Below are positions 13,171 through 21,560 of a stretch of DNA of 32,526 nt, piece after piece. Made by a program: the position numbers and the translations under genes. The DNA comes from Oscillospiraceae bacterium. Lineage in GTDB: Bacteria > Bacillota > Clostridia > Oscillospirales > Acutalibacteraceae. Positions within the stretch are counted from its first letter, which is position 1. The number at the start of each line of letters is the position of its first letter. The stretch covers positions 1,565 through 34,090 of the forward strand of contig CADAMO010000020.1 in NCBI GenBank assembly GCA_902788995.1, read 5' to 3'. The notes beneath the pieces were generated by a model, which saw only the letters and a list, made by a program, of their open reading frames with translations, had not been told where the DNA came from and ran no database searches.

Positions 13171-15003
13171 ATGAGTAAGATTCCGAATCCCGGTGTGAAA
13201 ACCTACACCAAAAAAGAGCTGGCAGGGTACCTGACGGGCCTTGCCGGACAGAACATCATCTACAACATCATCGCAACAGGCTTGGCGTTCTATTTTCAGA
13301 GCGTTATCTTTTTGCCCGCCATCGCCTGTTCGCTGATCTTTGCGCTGGCCCGTGTGTGGGACGCGGTCAACGACCCCATGATGGGCACCATCGTGGACAA
13401 GACCCGCACCAAGTGGGGCAAGTGCAAGCCCTATCTGCTGTTTGTCCCGGCGGTCATCATGGTGACCACCATTCTGCCCTTCATCAACGGCATGTACGCC
13501 GAGCCCAACGAGCTGCATGAGACGGCGCTGGTGGAGGAAGCGGAATACGTGGATTTCGTCGAAAGCGATCTTGTGAAATCCATTGAATACGACGGCGTCA
13601 AGTATCTCTTCGTGCCCGCCTCCGGCAGCTGGGAGCTGCAGAAGGACGAGAGCGGCAAGGCGCTGGTGGATGCGGACGGCAACCTCGTCAAGACCAAGGT
13701 CATGATCTATACGGATGCGGACAAAGCGCCGGTGACGGATCCGGCGGTGGCCGAGACCGTGCTGCAGGAATTCCAGAGCGAAATGGGCTTTGAAAAGAAG
13801 ACCGGCGCAACGGCTGTGATTATTATCGCCTGGGCGGCGATCTCCTACGTTCTCTGGGGCATGACCTACACCATCGGCGATATCCCGCTGTGGGGCGTCA
13901 CCTCCCTGATGACCGAGGATCAGAACGACCGCGCCAAGGCCCTCACCCTGGCCCGTGCGGTGGCGAACGTAGGTATGATCGGCACCCTGTTCACCATGAT
14001 CGCCCCCTCCTTCCAGGGCATGTGGAAAGCCCAGGGCATGGACGAAGCCCACTCCCTGCGCGCCGCGTATATCACGCTGGCGGTGGTCATGACCGTCTTT
14101 GCCTCTCTTCTGTTCCAGGTGGCCGGCCTCTCCGTCAAGGAAAAGGTGGCGCCGCAGAACAAGAAGACCTATACCATCAAAGAGAACTTCAAGATCATGT
14201 TCGGCAACAAGCCCTTCCGTCAGATCCTGATTTCCGGTATCCTGCGCAGCCCCATCCAGCTGCTGGGCATCGTCGCCATGACGCTGGTCATGTACTACTT
14301 CTTCAACAATGATATCGGCGGCACCCTGTTTGTGGACGGCGCGCTGAACGTGAACCTGGTGCTCAAGGTGGTCATCCTTGTGGTCGGCCTCTTCGGCGGC
14401 ATGATCGTTTTCCCGCTGTTCGTGCCCAATCTCATCAAGAAGCATGAGAAAAAGAGCATGTACAACTTCTTCACTCTGATCGGCGCCATTCCCTTTGCCC
14501 TGATCTTCGTGTTCTTCAAGCTCACCGGCGGCGACATCCTCTCCTGGGGCGGCATGGTCGTCATGTCCGTGCTGTTCTTCATGGCCGGCGCCTCCATGGG
14601 CTCCCTGAACGTGCTGCAGTCCGTCATGATCGCCGACTGCGTGGACTATGAGGAGTACAACAACGGCATCCGTCCCGACGGTGTGTTCTTCTCCGGCCAG
14701 TCCTTTATCACCAAGCTTTCCGCCGGTATCGCCTCCCTCATCTCCGGCGCGGTGTATATGGTGGTGGGCTTCTCCGACAAGAATGTGGCCCTGCTGAACA
14801 ACGCCCTTGTGAACGGCGCGGATTTCAAAACCTACGGCGACGGCAAATTTGCCGCGGCCATGTTCTTCCTGATCTCCATCCCGCCGGCCATCGGCATGGT
14901 GCTGGCCGCGCTGCCCACCCTGAAATACGCCCTGCCCGATAAGGAGCACACCCGCATTCTGGACGTTCTCAACGCGAAACGCCACGGCGAATCGGAGGAA
15001 TGA
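13171..15003 (+). CDS. GPH-family sugar:cation symporter with a large extracellular loop domain
   Basis: ATG at 13171 follows AAAGGAG. At 610 residues it is longer than usual GPH transporters (about 450-500). The motif RVWDAVNDPMMGTIVDKTRT (61-80) and WGKCKPYLLF mark the cytoplasmic loop between helices 2 and 3. After helix 3 an extra segment at about residues 109-212 is polar and charged (WELQKDESGKALVDADG and similar) before helix 4 (AVIIIAWAAISYVLWGMTY). By standard topology this insert faces outside. The related symporter at 1-594 goes straight from helix 3 to helix 4. The C-half has the usual six helices, with CVDYEEYNNGIRPDGVFFSG, typical of GPH helix 9-10 regions. It probably imports sugars released by the preceding glycosidase, but the gene has its own promoter. 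Confidence 0.9.
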   Translation: MSKIPNPGVKTYTKKELAGYLTGLAGQNIIYNIIATGLAFYFQSVIFLPAIACSLIFALARVWDAVNDPMMGTIVDKTRTKWGKCKPYLLFVPAVIMVTTILPFINGMYAEPNELHETALVEEAEYVDFVESDLVKSIEYDGVKYLFVPASGSWELQKDESGKALVDADGNLVKTKVMIYTDADKAPVTDPAVAETVLQEFQSEMGFEKKTGATAVIIIAWAAISYVLWGMTYTIGDIPLWGVTSLMTEDQNDRAKALTLARAVANVGMIGTLFTMIAPSFQGMWKAQGMDEAHSLRAAYITLAVVMTVFASLLFQVAGLSVKEKVAPQNKKTYTIKENFKIMFGNKPFRQILISGILRSPIQLLGIVAMTLVMYYFFNNDIGGTLFVDGALNVNLVLKVVILVVGLFGGMIVFPLFVPNLIKKHEKKSMYNFFTLIGAIPFALIFVFFKLTGGDILSWGGMVVMSVLFFMAGASMGSLNVLQSVMIADCVDYEEYNNGIRPDGVFFSGQSFITKLSAGIASLISGAVYMVVGFSDKNVALLNNALVNGADFKTYGDGKFAAAMFFLISIPPAIGMVLAALPTLKYALPDKEHTRILDVLNAKRHGESEE

Positions 15004-15037
15004 TCCGAACGCCGGAAAAGATAACCGATAAGTAAGG

Positions 15038-15071
15038 AAAAAACTTCTCTGCGCCGCAGGGAAGTTTTTTT
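15038..15071 (+). terminator. intrinsic terminator after the GPH symporter
   Basis: The hairpin AACTTC-T-CTGCG / CGCAG-G-GAAGTT (about 15042-15066) is followed by a run of T (15066-15071). Confidence 0.8.
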
Positions 15072-15101
15072 GTCTCGCGGAACCTTTGAGACGCATTTTT
15101 T

Positions 15102-15131
15102 GTATGAAAAGCCGTTCTCCCGTCAATGCTA
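15102..15131 (+). promoter_or_regulatory. possible sigma-G (forespore) promoter of the coat protein gene
   Basis: GTATG (15102-15106) and AATGCTA (15125-15131) are 18 bp apart. This matches the Bacillus sigma-G pattern GHATR-N18-CATNHTA at all but the first -10 base. No good sigma-A promoter is seen here, and the downstream gene is spore-related. The call is tentative. Confidence 0.4.
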
Positions 15132-15162
15132 TGATTGACACCATTGAAAAGGAGTTTTTACC

Positions 15163-15615
15163 ATGCAATTGACGCCGAAAGAAACGAGTCTGCTGAAGGA
15201 TATGCAGGACCAGGAACAGCTTTGCATCGACAAATACACCAAGCACGCCGGCTGCGCGAAGGACCCGCAGCTGAAGGACCTTTTCACGCAGATCGCCTCC
15301 TCCGAGCAGCAGCACTACGACGCGCTGGAGCAGATGAAAAGCGGCACGGTGGCAGCGCCCTTCAGTGCCGGTTCGTCCCAGCCTTCCTTCACCGCCCGCT
15401 ACAACATGACCGATAACCCGGATAAGCAGAACGACTGTTACCTTTGCACCGATCTGCTCAGCGGTGAAAAGCACGCCTCGCAGCTTTACGACACCTGCAT
15501 CTTTGAGTTCAAAGACGAAAACGCCCGCACGCTGCTCAATTCCATCCAGAAGGCGGAACAGGGCCACGGCAAGGCGCTTTACGACTATATGTCGGTCAAC
15601 AGTATGTATAACTGA
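15163..15615 (+). CDS. CotF-like spore coat protein (ferritin-like fold)
   Basis: ATG at 15163 follows AAAGGAG. The 150-residue protein starts LTPKETSLLKDMQDQEQLCI and contains two helical pairs: the first with 'YTKHAGCAKDPQLKDLFTQI' and SSEQQHYDALEQM, the second with CYLCTDLLSGEKHASQLYD and LLNSIQKAEQGHGKALYDYM. This is the CotF/ferritin-like spore coat pattern found across endospore-formers, where it decorates the spore coat. It shares the Glu/His helix pattern with ferritin-like proteins, although a metal site is not certain. The gene ends eight bases before the convergent deacetylase-like gene. A sigma-G-like promoter is suggested upstream. The presence of this gene supports a sporulating host. 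Confidence 0.8.
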   Translation: MQLTPKETSLLKDMQDQEQLCIDKYTKHAGCAKDPQLKDLFTQIASSEQQHYDALEQMKSGTVAAPFSAGSSQPSFTARYNMTDNPDKQNDCYLCTDLLSGEKHASQLYDTCIFEFKDENARTLLNSIQKAEQGHGKALYDYMSVNSMYN

Positions 15616-15623
15616 TTATTTTA

Positions 15624-17180
15624 TCAACGCAGGGCGTTGAAGGGGAGGAACGTGATCCGGCCGTCTTCGGGCAGTACGGTGATCGTTCCTTCTTTTTCTT
15701 CAAAGCGGCCCTTTTCCAGACGCAGGGCGTAATCGTACCCCTTGTCCAGCCGCCCCTTGAAGCGCATGACCAGTTCTTTGTCTTTAACCTCACGGTAGGG
15801 GAGGTCGCAGGCCGGTGAGGCGACGAAGGCCAGCGCCATGCCCGGCTGCGCAAAGGTCACGTCGATCCGGTCCTCGTACATCGCGAAGCGGACCCTGTCC
15901 GGCACCTCCGCAAAAGCGCCGTCGACGGCGTCGTCCGTCGAGGTGATAAAGTCTTCTCCCGGCGCGGCCATTTTACCGTCCTTGTACACGTAGCCGCCCG
16001 CCCGCAGATCGTCCTTGCTGAAGCGGAAGCCGTCCATCACCGGCAGGTTGAAGAACGCGCAGTTGGCAAGGTCCTCCGGCCGGTCGAGGTATTTTTCCCG
16101 GTAGCAGCCGTCAAACAGCTGAAAATCCCGGATCCACGCGGTCCCGTCCCGGTACAGGACGTTCATGCGGTAATTCTTGCAGTCGTACCAAACGGTTTTG
16201 TAGCCCTCGTTGAAGGGGTCGGAATCCACGCACATGGCGGCGGGCGGGGTCTCGTCGAAGGTCTCCCTGAACCATTTTCCGGTCTCGCCCAGAGTCATCA
16301 GCTCCACGCGGCCCGCTTTCAGCTCCCGGTCAAGGATCTCAAACTGCATGGGCAGGCCCTTGCGGATCTCCTCCCAGCCGAAGGAGTTTTCCTGTCCCAT
16401 CTGCGTATAGGCGTGGGAGAGGGATTTTCCGTTGTAGTTCTCCCGGAAATACCACTCTACCCAGTCGCGGCTGCCGCCGCCCAGCGGATAGACCGGCTCC
16501 AGCGTGGAGACGTGCTGCACCGCGTCCGGGTCTCCCAGCCCCATATCATACTGCCGGATGGGGTCGGGGCCCAGCATGCGGAAGACGGGCGTTTTCATGT
16601 TGTCGTCTTCCTTCGCGGCGGGGCAGAGCAGGTTGTTTTTGCAGGGGTAATAGCCGCCGTTGTAATAGCCGCCCCACATGGTGATGCCGTCGGTGCCGTA
16701 CTGGTCCCGGCAGAGGCAGGCCGCCGTGACGGGGTAGGTCTCTTCAATATAGCGGTAGGAGAAAGCGTCGATGGCCCAGCAGGCGAACACGTGGGGATAT
16801 TCGCCGTAGATGGCGCGGAATTTTTTAAAGGCCGTGTCGATCAGCTTTTTGCGGTCGTCGGTGGAATAGCCGTGCAGGAAGTTGACGTTGTTCCGCCAGT
16901 CCCAGGGGTACTGGCCCTTCCATTCCAGCCCCGCGTCCTGCAATTGCGGCTCCGTCAGCTCCAGCCACACGCCGTATTCGCAGGCGTCCCGGTACTGCCG
17001 CGCCAGCGCGATATACCGGGGGTCGATCAGCGCGTCGTACTGGAACAGTACGGTGGAACGGAAGCCGTATTTTTCACAGAGCAGCAGCTCTTCTTGCAGC
17101 GTTGTGAACAGAAACGAATCGTCGTCCGTTCTCGGTTCGCAGTTCCGGGCAAAATTGATAATGTTGACGATGTTTTTCAT
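15624..17180 (-). CDS. polysaccharide deacetylase-like (NodB-fold) protein, large uncharacterised form
   Basis: ATG at 17180-17178 follows AAAGGAA. The 518-residue protein begins MKNIVNIINFARNCEPRTD, continues with LCEKYGFRSTVLFQYDALID, and has a barrel-like pattern (VWLELTEPQLQDAG, WKGQYPWDWRNNVNFLHGYS, IYGEYPHVFACWAIDAFSYRYI). This resembles a Clostridial protein group that annotation usually places with polysaccharide deacetylases or glycosyl hydrolase/deacetylase-fold proteins. No signal peptide is present, so action is probably cytoplasmic. The C-terminal 150 residues look beta-rich and may be an accessory domain. It sits among carbohydrate genes and has its own promoter. The classical metal-binding triad (Asp-His-His) was not clearly located, so activity is uncertain. 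Confidence 0.65.
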   Translation of the reverse strand: MKNIVNIINFARNCEPRTDDDSFLFTTLQEELLLCEKYGFRSTVLFQYDALIDPRYIALARQYRDACEYGVWLELTEPQLQDAGLEWKGQYPWDWRNNVNFLHGYSTDDRKKLIDTAFKKFRAIYGEYPHVFACWAIDAFSYRYIEETYPVTAACLCRDQYGTDGITMWGGYYNGGYYPCKNNLLCPAAKEDDNMKTPVFRMLGPDPIRQYDMGLGDPDAVQHVSTLEPVYPLGGGSRDWVEWYFRENYNGKSLSHAYTQMGQENSFGWEEIRKGLPMQFEILDRELKAGRVELMTLGETGKWFRETFDETPPAAMCVDSDPFNEGYKTVWYDCKNYRMNVLYRDGTAWIRDFQLFDGCYREKYLDRPEDLANCAFFNLPVMDGFRFSKDDLRAGGYVYKDGKMAAPGEDFITSTDDAVDGAFAEVPDRVRFAMYEDRIDVTFAQPGMALAFVASPACDLPYREVKDKELVMRFKGRLDKGYDYALRLEKGRFEEKEGTITVLPEDGRITFLPFNALR

Positions 17181-17488
17181 CGGTGTTTCCTTTCACTTTT
17201 ATTGTGACTGCGCGCTGTCGATGGCCGCGGCGCAGTTCCATCATAGCGCACTTCGCCGGAAAAGTCAATCGGAGAGAATCGCGTCGTCAAGCAGAGTCCA
17301 TAGAAATTGCGGCCCTTTTTTAGCGGGAATGCCGGTTTTTTCGGCAATTATTATTTCCGCTTGATTTTTCGACGAAAGTATATTAAAATAAATGATAACT
17401 AATGAGAATCCGTTTTGCGGGGCGCGACGTCTCTTTGCTTTGTGCAGAAGGGGTCTCCGGACCGTGAAACGCAGGGGGGGAACTTGTC
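17181..17488. promoter_or_regulatory. 308-bp divergent intergenic region with two promoters
   Basis: No gene is seen. For the minus-strand deacetylase-like gene, TTGACT (17268-17263) and TATGAT (17245-17240) are 17 bp apart. For the plus-strand dockerin gene, TTGATT (17361-17366) and TAAAAT (17384-17389) are 17 bp apart, leaving a leader of about 90 bases. A short palindrome GGTC-TCCG-GACC lies in that leader. No riboswitch was recognised. Confidence 0.6.
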
Positions 17489-18079
17489 ATGATGAAAAGG
17501 CGCGGAGGACGAAAGGGGCTGCTCACCGCGGCGCTGCTGTGCGCCGTGATCGCGGCGGTCTGTGTCTTTTCTGTCTTTGCCATTGCGGCGGCGCATACCT
17601 GCGTCTCCGGGGGAAAGACGATCGAGGACGTGGTGGCGCCCACCTGCATGACGGAGGGCAGCTACAACGAGGTCGAGCGCTGCGCGATCTGCAACGAGAT
17701 CCTGTCTTCCACGACCGTTACGCTGAAAAAGTCCACCGTCCACACGTGGGGCGTCGGCTTTGAAACGAAGCCCGTCACCCGGACGGAGCCGGGCGAAATG
17801 ACCTATTACTGCATCGTGGAAGGCTGCCCCGCGTCAAAGATCGAGGAGATCCCCGTGATCCCGTTCCGGTTGGGGGACGTGGATAACGACGGCAGCGTCA
17901 CCGCCGGCGACGCCCGTCTGGTGCTTCGCTATTCCGTGGGGCTCGGCGAGACGGATAAGGTGATCGTCTCCGATCCGGAGAATCTCTCCTTCAAAGCAGC
18001 CGATTTTGACGAAAACGGAACGATCGACGCCGGCGACGCCCGTCTGGTGCTGCGTCAGTCCGTCGGTCTTGCCGACTGA
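17489..18079 (+). CDS. small secreted protein with Cys-rich repeat and type I dockerin
   Basis: ATG at 17489 (or 17492) follows a G-rich ribosome binding site. The 196-residue product has a basic N-terminus and hydrophobic core (LLTAALLCAVIAAVCVFSVF), ending near AIAAA-H as a signal peptide. Residues about 38-110 hold paired cysteines in the 'PTCMTEGSYNEVERCAICNE' style, related to the C-x-x-C repeats of the giant protein at 27010. The C-terminus is a two-repeat dockerin: GDVDNDGSVTAGDARLVLR (129-147) and ADFDENGTIDAGDARLVLR (171-189), each with a calcium-binding loop (Asp130/132/134/141; Asp172/174, Asn176, Asp183). Dockerins bind cohesins in cell-surface complexes. No cohesin is visible in this window, so the partner is elsewhere or the repeat has another role. 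Confidence 0.88.
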   Translation: MMKRRGGRKGLLTAALLCAVIAAVCVFSVFAIAAAHTCVSGGKTIEDVVAPTCMTEGSYNEVERCAICNEILSSTTVTLKKSTVHTWGVGFETKPVTRTEPGEMTYYCIVEGCPASKIEEIPVIPFRLGDVDNDGSVTAGDARLVLRYSVGLGETDKVIVSDPENLSFKAADFDENGTIDAGDARLVLRQSVGLAD

Positions 18080-18103
18080 TCGACAAACAGGATATTGAAC
18101 TGC

Positions 18104-18147
18104 GAAAAGAGCCTTGATTCGGAACGGAACGGGTTCTTTTCTGTTTT
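18104..18147 (+). terminator. weak possible terminator after the dockerin gene
   Basis: GAAAAGAGCC (18104-18113) pairs, with one mismatch, with GGGTTCTTTTC (18131-18141) and is followed by TGTTTTTG. It sits just before the ribosome binding site of the next gene, so it could instead be a leader hairpin. Confidence 0.4.
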
Positions 18148-18161
18148 TGTGGAGGAACGCC

Positions 18162-20342
18162 ATGACACTGAGAGAAATCGAGCCCTTTGCTTTTGGCTTT
18201 AAAGAGGCGGACGTCAGCGGGATTGCCCCTGAATTTCAGCGGGAATACCGTATCGCCTGCGGTTTCCGCCGGCTGTGCGAAGAGACGGAGCTGACGATCG
18301 ATCCCAAGGATTGGTTCGTCGGGCCCGGCTGCACCTATCCGCATCTGGGCATTCATTATTCCCGGGGGGCGGGGCTGGCCTCTTATCCGGATATCCGCAA
18401 CGCCCAGAAGGGGCGCTTCCCGGAACTGGCGGAGGAGATCGACGCGCTGTACGATGAGTTTGAGCCGATCCGCACCCACCTGCTGACAGGCGGCTCCTTT
18501 ACCCAGCGTCAGCATGAGCTGCGGTCGATCAAGGCCTGCTGGGGCGAGGGCGCGGGACACGCCAACCCCGACTATGAGATGCTGCTGCGCATCGGCACCG
18601 ACGGCATCCGCGAAAAGATCGCGCTGTTCCGGAAGATCCATACGGACAAGGCGGGTTTTTATGACGCGCTGGAGGTGGCCCTTTCCACCATTGAGATCCT
18701 CGCCGCCCGCTACCGGGAGAAGGCGGCGGCCATGCTGGAAACGGCATCTCCGGAGGACGCCGCCGTGCTGCGGCGCATCGTGCGGGCATTGGAACAGATC
18801 CCCCAGCGTCAGCCCCGGGATTTCTTCGAGGCCTGTCAGTTCTTCTGGCTGGCCTACAGCTTCATTGATAACGATTCCCCGGGCTCCTTCGATTACGCCA
18901 TGGGGCGGTATTATGAGCACGACGATCCCGCCGACCGCTATGAATGCCTGAAAAAGCTGTGGGAGCTGTTCCATCGGGTGCGGGCGTGGAACCTGTGCGT
19001 GGGTGGTTCGGACGAGTTCTGGAACGATAAAAGCTGCGCGCTCACCTACGACGTGCTGCGGGTGGCGCGGGAGCTGCACTACAACACGCCCAATATCACC
19101 ATGCGATTCCACCGCAATTCGCCGGAGCGGGCGTGGCGTGAGGCGGCACTCACCATCGGCACCGGCATCGGCATGCCGGCCATCTATAACGACGAGTGCG
19201 TCTGTCCGGCGCTGGAGGCTATCGGCATTCCGCCGTCTGATTCCCACCTCTACTGCATGAACGGCTGCAATCAGATCGATATCTTCGGCAAGTCCCACAT
19301 GGGGCTGGAGGACGGCGAGATCAGCGTCATCAAGGCGCTGGAATTCGCCCTGTTTAACGGCGTGTGCCCCAAAAGCGGCAAGGCGCTGGGCCTTGCCACC
19401 GGCAACGCGGCGGATTTTTCGACCTTTGACGAGCTGCTGAACGCCTTTTTTGCCCAGACGGATTTCCTGACGGATCAGGCGGCGGATATGTCCAACAAAT
19501 GCCAGCGCATCTTTGCCGAAGAAGCGCCGAACCCTTGGCATTCCCTCGTCATTCAGGGCTGTATCGAAAAGGGGCTGGATTACAAGAACCGGGGACCGTA
19601 CTACGGCCACGGGCAGATCCTGACGGAGGGCCTGCCGGACGCCGCCGACAGCCTTGCCGCCATCCGCCGCTTCGTGTTTGAGGAAAAGAAGTACACAATG
19701 GCGACGCTTTTGGCGGCGCTGCGGGCGGATTTTGAAGGCTATGACGACCTGCGCAGCGACCTGCTGAACTGCCATAAATTCGGCAACGATCATGACGACG
19801 TGGACGAGCTCTACGCGCAGATCACGGACCACATCTACCGCTACGCCCAGACGATCCCAACCTTCCGGGGCGGCCGGTTCGGCTTCGGGTGCTCCACCTT
19901 TGAGCGGGCGGCCCGTTACGGCCGCAGCGTGGCTGCGCTGCCCAACGGCAAAAAAAAGGACGACGACACGCTGGCGGACAGCATCGGCGCGGTGCCCGGC
20001 TGCGATACCTGCGGCCCCACGGCGCTGCTCAACTCCGTTCTGAAGGCCAATCAGTACCTGGCCACCAGCGGCAACGTGCTGCAGATGAAGTTCGCCAAGG
20101 GACAGTTCAATACGGAAAAGGGGATCGAAAGCTTTATCGCGCTGGCAAAAACCTATTTCCGCCAGGGCGGGCAGACCCTGCAGGTGAACGTGCTGGACGC
20201 GGACGAGCTGCGGGATGCCAAAGAGAACCCCGAGAAACACCGCGGCCTGATCGTGCGGGTCGGCGGCTTCAGCGCCTATTTCACGGACCTGGAGGGCGGT
20301 TTGCAGGACAATATCATCAAGCGGACGGAGCAGGGGATCTGA
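18162..20342 (+). CDS. glycyl radical enzyme of unknown specificity (pyruvate formate-lyase-like)
   Basis: The start is ATG 18162 after TGGAGGAACGCC; an in-frame ATG at 18114 lacks a ribosome binding site. The 726-residue protein has the glycyl radical loop LIVRVGGFSAYFTDLEGG (Gly702 as the radical residue) and the finger-loop cysteine in LYCMNGCNQIDIFG (Cys369). KFGNDHDDVDELYAQI and ALPNGKKKDD match the conserved family core. The usual GCVEP of diol dehydratases, CutC and decarboxylases is GCNQ here, so the Glu two residues after the cysteine is Gln371, and the enzyme probably belongs to an uncharacterised subgroup. Such enzymes need a radical SAM activase, and none is encoded in this window. 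It is cytoplasmic and oxygen-sensitive. The substrate cannot be assigned. Confidence 0.93.
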   Translation: MTLREIEPFAFGFKEADVSGIAPEFQREYRIACGFRRLCEETELTIDPKDWFVGPGCTYPHLGIHYSRGAGLASYPDIRNAQKGRFPELAEEIDALYDEFEPIRTHLLTGGSFTQRQHELRSIKACWGEGAGHANPDYEMLLRIGTDGIREKIALFRKIHTDKAGFYDALEVALSTIEILAARYREKAAAMLETASPEDAAVLRRIVRALEQIPQRQPRDFFEACQFFWLAYSFIDNDSPGSFDYAMGRYYEHDDPADRYECLKKLWELFHRVRAWNLCVGGSDEFWNDKSCALTYDVLRVARELHYNTPNITMRFHRNSPERAWREAALTIGTGIGMPAIYNDECVCPALEAIGIPPSDSHLYCMNGCNQIDIFGKSHMGLEDGEISVIKALEFALFNGVCPKSGKALGLATGNAADFSTFDELLNAFFAQTDFLTDQAADMSNKCQRIFAEEAPNPWHSLVIQGCIEKGLDYKNRGPYYGHGQILTEGLPDAADSLAAIRRFVFEEKKYTMATLLAALRADFEGYDDLRSDLLNCHKFGNDHDDVDELYAQITDHIYRYAQTIPTFRGGRFGFGCSTFERAARYGRSVAALPNGKKKDDDTLADSIGAVPGCDTCGPTALLNSVLKANQYLATSGNVLQMKFAKGQFNTEKGIESFIALAKTYFRQGGQTLQVNVLDADELRDAKENPEKHRGLIVRVGGFSAYFTDLEGGLQDNIIKRTEQGI

Positions 20343-20395
20343 TCCACTTCGCAGAGGTTCCGGTCTCTCCGATCTATCCCTTTATTCAGAACCAA

Positions 20396-20429
20396 AAGGA
20401 TCCCTGAACGGTTTCGTTCAGGGATCCTT
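20396..20429. terminator. perfect hairpin between convergent genes
   Basis: A perfect 15-bp stem AAGGATCCCTGAACG / CGTTCAGGGATCCTT with a GTTT loop. On the minus strand the stem is followed by a short TTTT run, so it best fits termination of the aldo/keto reductase operon, and it may also stop the glycyl radical gene. Confidence 0.8.
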
Positions 20430-20468
20430 GCTGATACGTATGTTTGCTTGTTCGTGACGGACCTTTTT

Positions 20469-21560
20469 TTACCCGAAATATCCGGCGATCTCCTGCATCC
20501 GTCCGCTCTGGTTCACGCCGAAGGGGCAGCGGCCGTCGCAGTGGCCGCAGGCGATGCAGTCGGCCGCGGTTTTGTCCAGCCCGCGGTAATGCTCTGCCGC
20601 CATCTTGTCCCCCGCCTTCGCCAGATCGTAATACTTGTTGATCAGGCCGATCTCCAGCCCCACGGGGCAGGGCTTGCAGTGGTTGCAGTAGACGCACTTT
20701 CCGGCGGCGGCCGGTGGGGCGAAGGTGCCGATGACGGAATAATCCAGCGCTTCCTCCGGCTGGTCGCAGTAGGCCAGCAGTCGTTCCGCCTCTTCCGTGG
20801 TTTTTGCGCCGGGCAGCACCGTCAGCACGCCGGGCTTATCCAGCGCGTAGCGGATGCACTGATAGGGCGTCAGGGCCTTTCCGAAGGGGGACACGGCGGC
20901 GTCCAACAGCTGTCCGCCGGAAAACGGCTTCATCACCGAAATTCCCACGCCCTCTGTTTCGCAGCGGCGGTACACGGCGGCGCGTTCGTCCACGCTGCCG
21001 TTGGCGTATTCTCCCTGCCCGTAGTCATAGGCGGGGTTGACGGAAAACATCAGCATATCCACGGGCGCGTCGTCCATGATTGTTTGGATCACGGCGGGGG
21101 TGTGGGAGGAAAGCCCCACGTGCCTGACCACGCCCTGCTCTTTCATCCACATCAGATAGTCGTAAACGCCGTTTTTCCGATAGGTCTCCCAATCGGAAGC
21201 CTCATCCTGACAGTGGATGAAGCCGTAGTCGATATAATCCGTGCGCAGCTGCTCCAGCTGCCATGCCACCGAGCGCTTGACCGTATCCGGCTCCAGCGAC
21301 CAGCCGTAGGTCCCGGCGGAATAATCCGCCCCGAAGTGGATCTGATACAGGACGTTTTTCCGCACGTCCCGCAGGGCCTCGCCGAAGAGGGGAAAGGCCT
21401 TTCCGTCGCCCGCGGCCAGATCGAAGTAGTTGACGCCGCCCTCGTACATCCGGCGGATCACGCTGACCGCGTCGTTGTGCTCCGCCTCAACAATATAGGC
21501 GGTCCCCATGCCGATCTCGCTGATTTTGTCGCCGGTTCTCCGGTTGATTCTGTATCTCAT
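20469..21560 (-). CDS. aldo/keto reductase-fold protein with C-terminal two-cluster ferredoxin domain
   Basis: ATG at 21560-21558 overlaps the barstar stop as ATGA, with AGAGGA upstream. The 363-residue product has an aldo/keto reductase barrel (residues 1 to about 280) followed by two 4Fe-4S motifs, CVYCNHCKPCP and CIACGHCDGRCP. Of the aldo/keto reductase tetrad, Asp47 (YFDLAAGDG) and His116 (GFIHCQDE) are present. The Tyr expected five residues after the Asp is Asp52, and the usual Lys is replaced in LYQIHFG (about residue 75). It may therefore do electron-transfer chemistry other than classical carbonyl reduction. It is the last gene of the DUF4275-barnase-barstar unit; a functional link with the RNase is not obvious, and the unit may be a chance fusion of transcripts. 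Confidence 0.88.
   Translation of the reverse strand: MRYRINRRTGDKISEIGMGTAYIVEAEHNDAVSVIRRMYEGGVNYFDLAAGDGKAFPLFGEALRDVRKNVLYQIHFGADYSAGTYGWSLEPDTVKRSVAWQLEQLRTDYIDYGFIHCQDEASDWETYRKNGVYDYLMWMKEQGVVRHVGLSSHTPAVIQTIMDDAPVDMLMFSVNPAYDYGQGEYANGSVDERAAVYRRCETEGVGISVMKPFSGGQLLDAAVSPFGKALTPYQCIRYALDKPGVLTVLPGAKTTEEAERLLAYCDQPEEALDYSVIGTFAPPAAAGKCVYCNHCKPCPVGLEIGLINKYYDLAKAGDKMAAEHYRGLDKTAADCIACGHCDGRCPFGVNQSGRMQEIAGYFG

Noticed and set aside
17396..17488. Riboswitch in the leader of the dockerin gene
   Set aside because: Only a short GGTC/GACC palindrome is visible; no known riboswitch core could be recognised.
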